A stretch of DNA of 64,000 nucleotides from Sandaracinaceae bacterium (GTDB lineage Bacteria; Myxococcota_A; Polyangia; Polyangiales; Sandaracinaceae). Every line of letters starts with the position of its first letter. Position 1 is the first letter of the stretch. Where the stretch lies: positions 26,050-90,049 of the forward strand of contig JAHBWG010000033.1 in the NCBI GenBank assembly GCA_019637095.1, read 5' to 3'. The notes beneath the pieces were generated by a model. That model was not told the origin of the DNA. It saw nothing but the letters and a program-made list of their open reading frames with translations, and searched no databases. Position numbers and translations under genes: made by a program. Positions 9,945 through 17,723 of this stretch are shown piece by piece.

Positions 9945-10454
9945 TCAGCGCGCAGGCAGGAGCACGCGCGCGCAGGGCGGATCGAACGCGCGCTCATCGC
10001 AGTCGTCCTCGGTGCCGTCGGCGGCGAGGAGGTTGACGAAGTCGATCGGCGCGTCGAGCGCGACCATCGGGTGGTGCCAGACGCCCGGCGCGTACGTGAT
10101 CGCACGGGCGCCGTCGGCGACGAACGCGGCGAGCGTGGCGAGGTCCGGCGCGTCGCCGCCGCGCGCGACGACGAGCAGGTAGCGGCCACCGCCGAGCGGC
10201 GCGAAGAGCTGCGTCGAGCGCGGGTGCCGCTCGAGTCGGCGCACGTCGAGGTGCGGCGCGTCGAGCGGGGCGCAGCGGAAGAGCGCGGCGCCGAAGGCGA
10301 CGCCGGGCCGGGCGCTCTCGAGCACGGCGAGGCCGTCCCACGCCTCGGCCGTCCCGTGGTTGGCGCTCCGCGGCGCGGTCGGGCGCGCGGCGATCACGGC
10401 GCCGAAGGGCGCGTAGCCCTCGACCGTCAGCGGACGCGCGATCAGCTCCCGCAC
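9945..10454 (-). CDS. allA: Ureidoglycolate lyase
   Basis: 169 residues, the usual length for AllA, a cupin-fold enzyme that cleaves (S)-ureidoglycolate to glyoxylate and urea in allantoin degradation. The family signature is clear: an N-terminal RPLTVEGYAPFGAVI, a central HPRSTQLFAPLGGGRYLLVVA (position-equivalent to the HxxxEQ-like region), and the active-site stretch ITYAPGVWHHPMVALDAPIDFV. It has no allantoin-pathway neighbours in the window, so it is either an isolated gene or used for purine salvage with genes elsewhere. Start is GTG 10454. Its start lies 13 bp after the stop of the lipoprotein gene upstream on the same strand. Confidence 0.88.
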   Translation of the reverse strand: MRELIARPLTVEGYAPFGAVIAARPTAPRSANHGTAEAWDGLAVLESARPGVAFGAALFRCAPLDAPHLDVRRLERHPRSTQLFAPLGGGRYLLVVARGGDAPDLATLAAFVADGARAITYAPGVWHHPMVALDAPIDFVNLLAADGTEDDCDERAFDPPCARVLLPAR

Positions 10455-10467
10455 GCGCGGCGCTCGC

Positions 10468-10914
10468 TCACGCCGCGCACACGAGGATCACGTCGTGCGT
10501 GTGGAGGTCGACGCCCATGTCCTCGGAGGACGTGATCGTGACCGTCTCGCCCCGGGCGAGCGCGGCGAAGTGCGCGGCCGTGACGACGACCGTGTGCGGG
10601 TGCCGCGAGTCGCCGGTGATGTCGTAGGTGCGCTCCGTGCCGGCCATGACGTGCGCGATGGGGACGTCGATGGAGTGATCGAGGCCGCGCGGGTGGCGGT
10701 TGGTCATCATCCAGTCGATCCGGTTGCACTCGAGCGGCCCCGCGTCGGCGCCGCCGCCGCCTGCGTCCGTGCCGCCGCCCGCGTCGGCCCCGCCGCCGCC
10801 CGCGTCGGCCCCGCCGCCGTCGCCGTCACACGCTGCGAGCCACGCCGCGCCCAGCGCACCGACCGCGCCGGCGAGGAGCTCGCGCCGCGTGGGCTTGATC
10901 GAGGAGTCGTCCAT
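10468..10914 (-). CDS. Tat/lipobox-type lipoprotein with His-rich C-terminal domain
   Basis: 148 residues. The N-terminus has a twin-arginine motif (TRRELLAG), a hydrophobic stretch and a lipobox-like LAAC near residue 29, so it should be exported folded and lipidated. A low-complexity Gly-Ala-Asp linker (GGGADAGGG repeats) follows. The C-terminal domain carries several histidines (HPRGLDHS, HPHTVVVTAAHF, DLHTHDVILVC) and ends in Cys-Ala-Ala. The His/Cys content and Tat signal suggest metal or cofactor binding, for example a cupredoxin-like fold, but I cannot name a family. It is divergently oriented from the glycine-zipper gene at 11002. Confidence 0.6.
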   Translation of the reverse strand: MDDSSIKPTRRELLAGAVGALGAAWLAACDGDGGGADAGGGGADAGGGTDAGGGGADAGPLECNRIDWMMTNRHPRGLDHSIDVPIAHVMAGTERTYDITGDSRHPHTVVVTAAHFAALARGETVTITSSEDMGVDLHTHDVILVCAA

Positions 10915-11001
10915 AGGCCGAGGACGCTAGCGCAGCGGCCGGCCGCGGGGAAGCACGGCGGCGCGGGTCGGGTCGCTCCCCACCGGGGCGCATGGTACGC
11001 C

Positions 11002-11841
11002 GTGCGCTCGGTGCGCCTCCTCGCTCACGCCGGCTCGCTCGCGGTGCTCGCGCTCCTCGCGCCGAGCCCGTCCGCGCTCGCGCAGGACGGCTCGCGGGCG
11101 CACCCGGAGGCCGACCCGCTCGCGCCCCTCGAGGCGGAGGCGGCGCCCGACGCGGGGCCACCGGCGCCCGACGAGGCGGCCCCCGACCCGCGCGCGGACG
11201 GCGAGGCTGCGCCCGACGCGGATCGCGAAGCAGTTCCGGAAGCGTTTACCGAAGGGGAGGGCGCGGAGGACGCCTCCCTCGCATGGGAGAGCGAGGAGGA
11301 GGAGGTCCCCCTGGGGCCGCCGCCGCCGTACGACGTGCGGCTCGGCGCGGAGATCCTCGGCGCGGCGCTCGGCGCGCTCGCGGTCGGCGCGCTGGGCTTC
11401 GGCGTCGGCCTCGCGGCGGCCAGCGTCGATCGCGAGGGCGACCGCGCGCGCCCGATCGAGGACGTGCTCCTCGGCGGCGTCGTAGGCGCCGCGATCGGGT
11501 GGCCGATCGGCGCGGCGCTCGGGACGTACCTCGGCGGGCAGAGCCACCGCGGCACCGGCCAGCCCGCGGGGCCCATCCTCGGCGCGCTCCTCGGGGCGGG
11601 CGTCGGCGCGGGCCTCGGGACGATCGTCGGGCTCGCGACCGAGGACGTCGCCGCCGGGCTCGTGACCGGGCTCGTGGTCGGCGGGCTCGCGGCGCCGCTC
11701 GGCGCGGTGCTGGGCTACGAGCTGACGTCCGGGCCGCACCCGAGCCCCGAGGCGGGCGAGGACGCCGCCGGTGCGCGCGTCGTGCCGGTCGTCGCGCCGA
11801 GCCCCCACGGGCTCACGCTCGGCGCCGCCGGCAGCTTCTGA
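11002..11841 (+). CDS. Secreted or membrane glycine-zipper protein
   Basis: 279 residues. It has an N-terminal signal peptide (SVRLLAHAGSLAVLALLAPS, Ala-Gln-like cleavage after SALAQ), then an acidic Ala/Pro/Glu/Asp linker of about 80 residues. The rest is three hydrophobic Gly/Ala-rich segments with glycine-zipper spacing (for example GAALGALAVGALGFGVGLAA and LLGAGVGAGLGTIVGLATE). Such segments insert into the outer or inner membrane or drive oligomerisation. No function is known. The start is uncertain. GTG 11002 was chosen because it gives a clean signal peptide. GTG 11011 is the alternative, and ATG 10992 is out of frame. The stop is 18 bp before the next gene, suggesting co-transcription. 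Confidence 0.6.
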   Translation: MRSVRLLAHAGSLAVLALLAPSPSALAQDGSRAHPEADPLAPLEAEAAPDAGPPAPDEAAPDPRADGEAAPDADREAVPEAFTEGEGAEDASLAWESEEEEVPLGPPPPYDVRLGAEILGAALGALAVGALGFGVGLAAASVDREGDRARPIEDVLLGGVVGAAIGWPIGAALGTYLGGQSHRGTGQPAGPILGALLGAGVGAGLGTIVGLATEDVAAGLVTGLVVGGLAAPLGAVLGYELTSGPHPSPEAGEDAAGARVVPVVAPSPHGLTLGAAGSF

Positions 11842-11859
11842 ATGGGGTACAACCGCGGG

Positions 11860-12507
11860 ATGTCCGGCGAGCCAGCGTACATCGGCGTGCTCCGCGAGTC
11901 GGTGGAGGCCGAGGTCACGCCGTCGGTCGCCTCCGCGGCGATGTTCGCCGCGCTCGCGGAGTGGGGTCCGCGCGTTCCGTCGAGCTTCGCCGAGGTCGTC
12001 GATCTCGTGCGCGGCCCGCTGCGTCGCGAGCTCGCGAAGCGCCTCGGGGACGCGCGCGCCGCCGAGCTCGAGAAGCGCCTCGAGGCGCGCCTGCGGCTCG
12101 CCGAGATGCCGACGGGGACGATCGCGTCGGCGCCGCGCGAGAGCTTCGAGGACGTCCCGACGCACGCGCTCCCGCGGCCCGAGGGGCCGGTCCTGCTGCG
12201 CGTCGTCGCCGCGAGCCCGGTGCTCGAGACGCTGATCCTCTCCGCGCTCGGGCCGCGCCGCGTCGAGCTCGAGGGCGACGCGCCCGACATCCTGCTCCTC
12301 GACGCGACCGACGCGCCGGCGTCGTGGGGAGCGGACCTCGAGCTGCGCGCGCACGCGGCGCCGCTCACGCTGCTCTACGGCGCCGACACCGCGCAGGGCC
12401 GCGCGCTCGCGGCGCGCCTCGGCTCCGCGAGCGTCGCCTTCCTCGGCTTCGACGTCGAGCACGGCGCGGGGCCGATCCTGGATCTCCTGCGCTCGCGGGC
12501 CGCATGA
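11860..12507 (+). CDS. Hypothetical protein coupled to a TetR regulator gene
   Basis: 215 residues from MSGEPAYIGVLRESV. An in-frame ATG at 11842 directly follows the previous stop and would add six residues. The N-terminal half is helical (LRRELAKRLGDARAAELEKRLEARL is a short coiled-coil-like stretch described here in parts). The C-terminal half looks like an alpha/beta receiver-like fold (DILLLDATDAP, then LTLLYGADTAQGRALA, then VAFLGFD) without the full set of phosphorylation residues. This half resembles the pseudo-receiver domains common in myxobacteria, but that is inference. The stop overlaps the start of the TetR gene (ATGA, 12504-12507), so the two are translationally coupled. Confidence 0.55.
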   Translation: MSGEPAYIGVLRESVEAEVTPSVASAAMFAALAEWGPRVPSSFAEVVDLVRGPLRRELAKRLGDARAAELEKRLEARLRLAEMPTGTIASAPRESFEDVPTHALPRPEGPVLLRVVAASPVLETLILSALGPRRVELEGDAPDILLLDATDAPASWGADLELRAHAAPLTLLYGADTAQGRALAARLGSASVAFLGFDVEHGAGPILDLLRSRAA

Positions 12508-13094
12508 GCCGCAAGCCTCGAGCGCTCCGACGGCGCGAGCTCCTCGACGCGGCGCGCGACGCGTTCGTCGAGCGCGGCTTCTCGGCCGCCACCGTGGACG
12601 ACGTCGTCGGCAACGCGGGCGTCGCGCGCGGCACCTTCTACCTCTACTTCCGGGACAAGCGCGCCGTCTTCGAGGCGCTCGTCGACGAGTTCCTCGCGCG
12701 CATCGAGGCGTGCGTGAAGAGCATCGATCTGTCCGCGCCCGAGACACCCGTGGAGCAGCTGACCGCGAACATCCGGCGCGTGGTCGAGCTCGCGCTCGCG
12801 GAGCCCGCGATCGTCAAGCTCGCCCTGCACGACGCGACGGGGCTCGACCCCGACCTCGACGAGAAGCTCCACGGCTACTACGAGCGGCTGCGCGCGCTCA
12901 TCGACGAGAGCCTCCAGCAGGGCCAGATGCTCGGGATGGTGCGCCCCGGGGATCGGCGCGTGATGGTCGCGATCGGGCTCGGCGGCCTCAAGGAGGTGCT
13001 CGTCGACGCGGTCGCGGGCGAGCTGACTTCCGATGCGGCCGTGATCACCGAAGAGATCATGCGCTTCCTCGCCGGAGGGCTGCTCGCGCGATGA
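12504..13094 (+). CDS. TetR/AcrR family transcriptional regulator
   Basis: 196 residues. The N-terminal helix-turn-helix is textbook TetR: RRRELLDAARDAFVERGF, ATVDDVVGNAGVARGTFY and LYFRDKRAVFEALVDEF. The C-terminal two-thirds is a helical ligand-binding domain that cannot be assigned a ligand from sequence. The next gene, an ABC ATPase, starts 7 bp after the stop, so the regulator and transporter form one operon. The expected role is autoregulated repression of the transporter until an inducer arrives. No operator is visible within the operon, and the TGAC-N6-GTCA site at 1445-1478 is too far away to be a natural target. Confidence 0.88.
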   Translation: MSRKPRALRRRELLDAARDAFVERGFSAATVDDVVGNAGVARGTFYLYFRDKRAVFEALVDEFLARIEACVKSIDLSAPETPVEQLTANIRRVVELALAEPAIVKLALHDATGLDPDLDEKLHGYYERLRALIDESLQQGQMLGMVRPGDRRVMVAIGLGGLKEVLVDAVAGELTSDAAVITEEIMRFLAGGLLAR

Positions 13095-13101
13095 GGGCGG
13101 C

Positions 13102-13959
13102 GTGACCGAGCCGCTCGTCGAGACGCGCGGCCTCGTCAAGCGCTACGGCAAGGTCGGCGCGCTCGCCGGGCTCGATCTGCGCGTCGGCGCGGGCGAGGTC
13201 TACGGGTTCCTCGGCCGCAACGGCGCGGGCAAGTCGACGACGATCCGCGTCCTGATGGGGATCACCAAGCCGGACGGCGGGCTCGTGCGGCTCTTCGGCG
13301 AGGCGGTCCGCGGCACGCCCGTGCACCTGCGCCAGCGCATCGGGTACGTCGCGCAGGAGCAGACCTTCTACGACTGGATGACCGCGGGGCGGCTCGCCAA
13401 GTTCGTCTCGCGCTTCTACCCGACCTGGGACGACGCCGCGTTCGCGCACCACGCGCGCGCGCAGGCGATCCCGCTCGATCGCAAGGTCGGCGGGTTCTCG
13501 GGCGGGATGAAGATGAAGCTCGCGCTCGCCCTCGCGCTCGGGCACCGGCCGCCGCTCCTGATCCTCGACGAGCCGTCGGCGGGGCTCGATCCCGTCGCGC
13601 GGCGCGAGTTCCTCGAGCGCGTGCGCGAGGACGCCGAGCGCACGGGGCGCACGACGTTCTTCAGCACGCACCTCGTCGACGAGGTGGAGCTCGTCGCCGA
13701 CCGCGTCGGCATCCTCGACGAGGGCCGCATGCGCTACGAGGGCTCCGTCGCCGAGCTGTCCGCGCGCGTGCGGCAGGCCGTCGGGCTCGTCGGCGAGGCG
13801 CCGCTCGCGCCCGGCGTGCGGCGGCTCTCCGATCGCGAGCTGCGCGGGGTGCGGCGCACGGTCTACGAGGCCGAGCACCCCGCCGCGTTCGGCGCCCTCG
13901 GCCTCGCGCTCGAGCCGCTGCCCCTCGAGGAGATCTTCATCGAGATGGTGCGGCGGTGA
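13102..13959 (+). CDS. ABC transporter ATP-binding protein (ABC-2/CcmA type)
   Basis: 285 residues. Cytoplasmic ATPase subunit of an ABC-2 exporter. The nucleotide-binding domain is complete: Walker A GRNGAGKST near residue 37, Q-loop YVAQEQTFYDWM, signature FSGGMKMKLALALAL near 133, Walker B LLILDEPSAGLDP near 150 and the switch His in FFSTHLVDEVE. About 60 residues of C-terminal regulatory tail follow. GTG 13102 is the only start near the N-terminal strand. It overlaps the following permease gene (GTGA, 13956-13959). The two downstream permeases would form the membrane heterodimer. Confidence 0.93.
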   Translation: MTEPLVETRGLVKRYGKVGALAGLDLRVGAGEVYGFLGRNGAGKSTTIRVLMGITKPDGGLVRLFGEAVRGTPVHLRQRIGYVAQEQTFYDWMTAGRLAKFVSRFYPTWDDAAFAHHARAQAIPLDRKVGGFSGGMKMKLALALALGHRPPLLILDEPSAGLDPVARREFLERVREDAERTGRTTFFSTHLVDEVELVADRVGILDEGRMRYEGSVAELSARVRQAVGLVGEAPLAPGVRRLSDRELRGVRRTVYEAEHPAAFGALGLALEPLPLEEIFIEMVRR

Positions 13960-15797
13960 GGCGGCTCGGGGGGCTCCTCGAGAAAGAGCTCCGGCACCAC
14001 GGCGCGCTGCTCGCGATGCTCCTCGCGTTCGTCGGCTCGATCGACCTCGTCCTGCTCTTCGGGGCCAGCGTCGGGCCGCGCACGATCACGATGCTCGAGG
14101 CCCACGCGAACTTCACGCGCGTCTTCTTGCCGCTCGTCGCGCTCGCGCTCGGGCACCGCCTCGTCGTGCGCGAGTACCACGAGCGCACGCAGCGCTTCCT
14201 CGAGGCGCTGCCGGTGCGGCGGATCGAGGTGCTCGCGGTGAAGCTCGGGCTCGGGCTCGCGGTGCTCGGGCTCGTCGCCGCGCTCTCGCTCGGCGCGAGC
14301 GCGCTCGCCGCGGCGACGCGGGAGCCGCTCACCCTGCGCTGGCTCGGGCTCGTCGCGCTCCGCACCGCCGCGATCGTGACGACGCTGTGGAGCGCGCTGT
14401 TCGCGATGGGGCTGCTCGGCCGATGGCGCGTCCCGACCTACCTCGCGATCGGGCTCGTGCTCGTGTTCCTCGATCAGGGAACGGCCTTCGAGGTGGGGCG
14501 GTTCGGGCCGTTCGGCCTCGCCGGCGAGCGCCTCGTGCTCGAGCGGTTCGCCGTCCCGTGGGAGGAGCTCGGCGTGTCGGCGGCGATCGCCGCGGGGGCG
14601 CTCGCGCTCGCGATCACGCTCGCGCTCGTCGACGAGGGATCGGTCGCGGAGTCGCTGGCCAAGCCGATGAGCCGCCGCGAGCGCATCGCGGTCGGGGTCG
14701 TCCTCGCGCTCGCGCTCATCGGGTTCGAGGTCGTCGAGCCGCGCCGCGACAAGCCCGTCTACGCGATGGTCCACCCCCAGACCGTGCATCGGCCGGACGC
14801 GCGCGTGTCCGTGCAGCACGTCGATCCGTCGCTGCGCCAGGACGCGGAGGCGCTCGCCGACGCGATCGCGGGCGATCTGGTGCGCGCGCGCGAGGCGCTC
14901 GGCTACCGCGCGCCGCTCGGACCGGTGCACGTCGCGTCTCGCCCCTCGCTGCCGGCGCACGCGCGCGAGTCGGTCGCGCTCGCCGATCGCGCCGACGGGG
15001 TCCTCGTGCGCGCTCCGTTCGGGGCGCCGGGCTTCGACGCGGCCGGCCTGCGCGCGTGGCTGCTCGAGCGGGTGGTCGACCACGCGACCGAAGGGCGCGC
15101 GGCGTTCGAGCCGAACGCGTGGGTGCGCGCGGGCAGCGCCGCGCTCCTCGTGCACGAGCGGCCGCCTGCGCCCGGCCTCGCCGCGTTCCACCGGCGTCAT
15201 CGCGCCCCGCGCTACGAGGCGCTCGCGCGCTACCGGCGCACCGAGGAGCGCTTCGGCGCCGAGGTCGCGCGCGCGCTCGCCGCGAGCGCGGCGTTCGCCT
15301 TCGTCGAGGTCGCCGGCTCGGACGCGTGGTGGGCGTTCGCGCGCGAGGTGCTCGCGCCGCCGCCGCCGGGCGTCTTCGCGATGCTGCGGCCGACGGCGCG
15401 CGCTCGCTTCGAGGCCGCGGTGGACCCCGCCGCGTTCGACGCCGCGTGGGAGCGCGCGCTCACCGCGCCCTCGGACGTGCCGCGCGCGCGCGGCTGGATC
15501 GCGATCGAGCCGGCCGAGGGGCGCCTGCGCGCGGTGCGCTGGGGCGTTCGCTTCGAGGCGCCGCCGCCCCCGGGGGCGCGGTGCGCGCTCGCGCACGCCG
15601 AGCTCGGCCCCTTCGACGAGGTCCTCGCCGACGCGGACCTCGCGCGCGAGGAGGTGGCGTGCGGCGCGCTCGGCGAGGACGGCGCGACGCTGGCGGGCGG
15701 CGGCTACGGCGCGGGCGACCGCGCGCTCTTCGTCGTCGAGCTCGCGACCGGCGGCGCGCCGGTGCGCCTCCTCGCCGAGCGCAGGGAGCTCGACTGA
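13956..15797 (+). CDS. ABC-2 permease fused to a degenerate peptidase-like domain
   Basis: 613 residues. The N-terminal 260 or so residues hold about six membrane helices in two groups (residues 15-35, 50-70, 100-125, 140-165, 195-220 and 240-255). The exposed C-terminal domain of about 330 residues parallels the one in the next gene but lacks the zinc site. Where the partner has HETAH, this protein has only a short region around WLLERVVDHATEGRAAFEPNAW, with no HExxH and a different pattern for the downstream Glu (WVRAGSAALLVHERP). So it is probably a structural or regulatory pseudo-peptidase. The gene is coupled to both neighbours by overlaps of 4 bp and 1 nt. The start overlaps the ATPase stop. 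Confidence 0.8.
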   Translation: MRRLGGLLEKELRHHGALLAMLLAFVGSIDLVLLFGASVGPRTITMLEAHANFTRVFLPLVALALGHRLVVREYHERTQRFLEALPVRRIEVLAVKLGLGLAVLGLVAALSLGASALAAATREPLTLRWLGLVALRTAAIVTTLWSALFAMGLLGRWRVPTYLAIGLVLVFLDQGTAFEVGRFGPFGLAGERLVLERFAVPWEELGVSAAIAAGALALAITLALVDEGSVAESLAKPMSRRERIAVGVVLALALIGFEVVEPRRDKPVYAMVHPQTVHRPDARVSVQHVDPSLRQDAEALADAIAGDLVRAREALGYRAPLGPVHVASRPSLPAHARESVALADRADGVLVRAPFGAPGFDAAGLRAWLLERVVDHATEGRAAFEPNAWVRAGSAALLVHERPPAPGLAAFHRRHRAPRYEALARYRRTEERFGAEVARALAASAAFAFVEVAGSDAWWAFAREVLAPPPPGVFAMLRPTARARFEAAVDPAAFDAAWERALTAPSDVPRARGWIAIEPAEGRLRAVRWGVRFEAPPPPGARCALAHAELGPFDEVLADADLAREEVACGALGEDGATLAGGGYGAGDRALFVVELATGGAPVRLLAERRELD

Positions 15798-17716
15798 TGC
15801 GCGCCCTCTACCTGAAGGAGCTGCGCAGCCTCTGGCCGTTCCTGATCCTCACCGGCCTGCTCCTCAGCGGGGATCTCCTGTTCCGTCCCTTCACCGAGCG
15901 GCTCGACGAGCAGACGTGGGAGGGCATCGCGTCCTACCTGCGGCCCGGACAAGACGGCACGTTCGGCTGGATCCTCGGGATCCTCTCGGTCTGCGTCGCG
16001 TACGCGGCGTTCCCGCGCGAGCACGACGAGCGCACGATCCACTTCCTCTACGCGCTCCCCATCCGGCGCCCTTGGATCTTCGTCACCAAGGCGGCCGCCG
16101 GGCTCACGATCCTGTGGGCCGGGGTGGGGCTCCTCTTGGTGTCCGACGCCGCGCAGAGCGTCTGGAACTCGCAGTCGTTCGAGGGCGCGCACTGGCGCGC
16201 GGACGTCGCGCTGTCGCACGCGGTGTTGCAGGCAACGTTCTGTGCGATCGTCTATGCGCACGGGCTCGCCGCCTCGGTCCTGCGCCGCTTCGGCGTCCTG
16301 CCGTACGCGCTGCTCCTGTTCGTCGCGTGGATCGTGAGGGACGTCTTGCCGCCCGCGGCGTGGATCGATCCGAGCGCGCTCCTCGTCGCGCGCTACGAGG
16401 GCGCGCGCCTCTCGATCGCGTGGGGCCCGTGGATCGTGCACGCGCTGGTCGGCGTCGTCGCCGCGCTGACCGCGTACGCGGCGTGGATGGGCCCGGCCGA
16501 GGCGATCGGGCTGGGCCTGCGGCGGACGCAGGCGAGCCTCGCGGGCAAGCTCGCCCTCGGCTGCGGCGGCGCGGGGCTCGTCGTGGTGTCGTTCGCGCTC
16601 GTCGGGATCGTCACGCAGATCGGGCCGCCCGACGCGGCGAGCGCGGAGGCGCCGGCTCCGGCCGAGCGCCCGTCGCGTGCGTCGCAGAACCACCGCACCG
16701 CGCGCTACGAGCTCACGTACCCGGTGAGCCACGAGGCGCGCGCGCTCGCGCTCGCCGCGGACGCGGACGCGATCCACGCGGCGATCCAGCGCGAGCTCGG
16801 CGCCGAACCGGGGCCGCTCCTCGCGGCCGACCTCACCGAAGAGAGCGCGGAGCACCGCGGCATCGCGTCGTGGACGCACCTGCGGATCGGGCTCGCGGCC
16901 GAGCCCGATCCCATACGCCTGCGCCACGTCTTCGCCCACGAGACCGCGCACGCCTTCCAGCACACGATCAGCGATCAGCGGCAGAGCGACGCGGGCGACG
17001 CGACGCGCTTCTTCGCGGAGGGTGGGGCGGAGCACCTCGCGGACCGCGTCGTGCCGAACGAGGCGGCCCGCCGCGCGGCGCGCGCGGTCGCTGCGGCGAC
17101 CTGGGCTCGGCACGGCATGCGCTCGGACGATCTGCTCGACGAGCGTCGCCTGCGCGAGCGCTTCGACACGACGCTCGTGTACTCGCTCGGGGAGCGCTGG
17201 GTGGACGCGCTCTCTCGCGTGTGCGGCGCGGGCGCCGTCGGGGACGCGCTGCGCGCGATGGCGCGCGAGGGGGCGCCGCGGGACCTCGGCCCACGCGCGT
17301 TCTGGGAGGACACGCTCGCGGCGTTCGGGTGCGACCTCGAGGCGGTCGACGCGGCGTTCGCGGCGCAACTGGCCGACGACGCGCTCGCCCTCGCCGACGC
17401 GATCGAGCCGCTGCCGCGCATGAGCGGCGGGGTGGTCGGGCGCGACGGCGGGGTGCTCCTCGTCGCGGCGCGGCTCGACCGGGACGTGCCGGCGAGCGCG
17501 CTGTTCTTCGTGCGCGTGCGCGCGACGGTCGACGCAGAGGACACCCGCACGTTCTCGTTCCGCGGCCGGCTCGACCCGGCCGACCCGCGCCGCGTCGCGT
17601 TCCGGCTCACGCGCGCGGTGCTGCCCTCGACGCGCTTCCAGCTCCAGCTCTGCGCGCTCGTCGACGAGCGCGGCTGGCCGTTCTGCGAGACCTGGCGCTG
17701 GGCCACCGACCGCTAG
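15797..17716 (+). CDS. ABC-2 permease fused to a zinc metallopeptidase domain (HETAH)
   Basis: 639 residues. N-terminal permease with about six transmembrane helices (first near LWPFLILTGLLLSGD, last near residues 255-275 around GGAGLVVVSFALVGIV). The C-terminal domain carries the zinc site HETAH (His near 381) with a downstream acidic residue in FFAEGGAEHLAD about 25 residues later. This is a gluzincin-like arrangement, so the domain should be an active peptidase on the outer face. M1 aminopeptidase fusions to ABC permeases are known in other phyla, but this domain is not an obvious M1. ATG 15797 overlaps the preceding TGA by one nt (TGATG). The substrate is unknown. It could be a peptide cleaved as it is exported. 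Confidence 0.82.
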   Translation: MRALYLKELRSLWPFLILTGLLLSGDLLFRPFTERLDEQTWEGIASYLRPGQDGTFGWILGILSVCVAYAAFPREHDERTIHFLYALPIRRPWIFVTKAAAGLTILWAGVGLLLVSDAAQSVWNSQSFEGAHWRADVALSHAVLQATFCAIVYAHGLAASVLRRFGVLPYALLLFVAWIVRDVLPPAAWIDPSALLVARYEGARLSIAWGPWIVHALVGVVAALTAYAAWMGPAEAIGLGLRRTQASLAGKLALGCGGAGLVVVSFALVGIVTQIGPPDAASAEAPAPAERPSRASQNHRTARYELTYPVSHEARALALAADADAIHAAIQRELGAEPGPLLAADLTEESAEHRGIASWTHLRIGLAAEPDPIRLRHVFAHETAHAFQHTISDQRQSDAGDATRFFAEGGAEHLADRVVPNEAARRAARAVAAATWARHGMRSDDLLDERRLRERFDTTLVYSLGERWVDALSRVCGAGAVGDALRAMAREGAPRDLGPRAFWEDTLAAFGCDLEAVDAAFAAQLADDALALADAIEPLPRMSGGVVGRDGGVLLVAARLDRDVPASALFFVRVRATVDAEDTRTFSFRGRLDPADPRRVAFRLTRAVLPSTRFQLQLCALVDERGWPFCETWRWATDR

Positions 17717-17723
17717 CGCGCGC

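Noticed and set aside
10935..10946. 12-bp palindrome gcggccggccgc in the divergent gap
   Set aside because: Short GC palindromes are expected in this base composition; no second copy or spacing supports a site.
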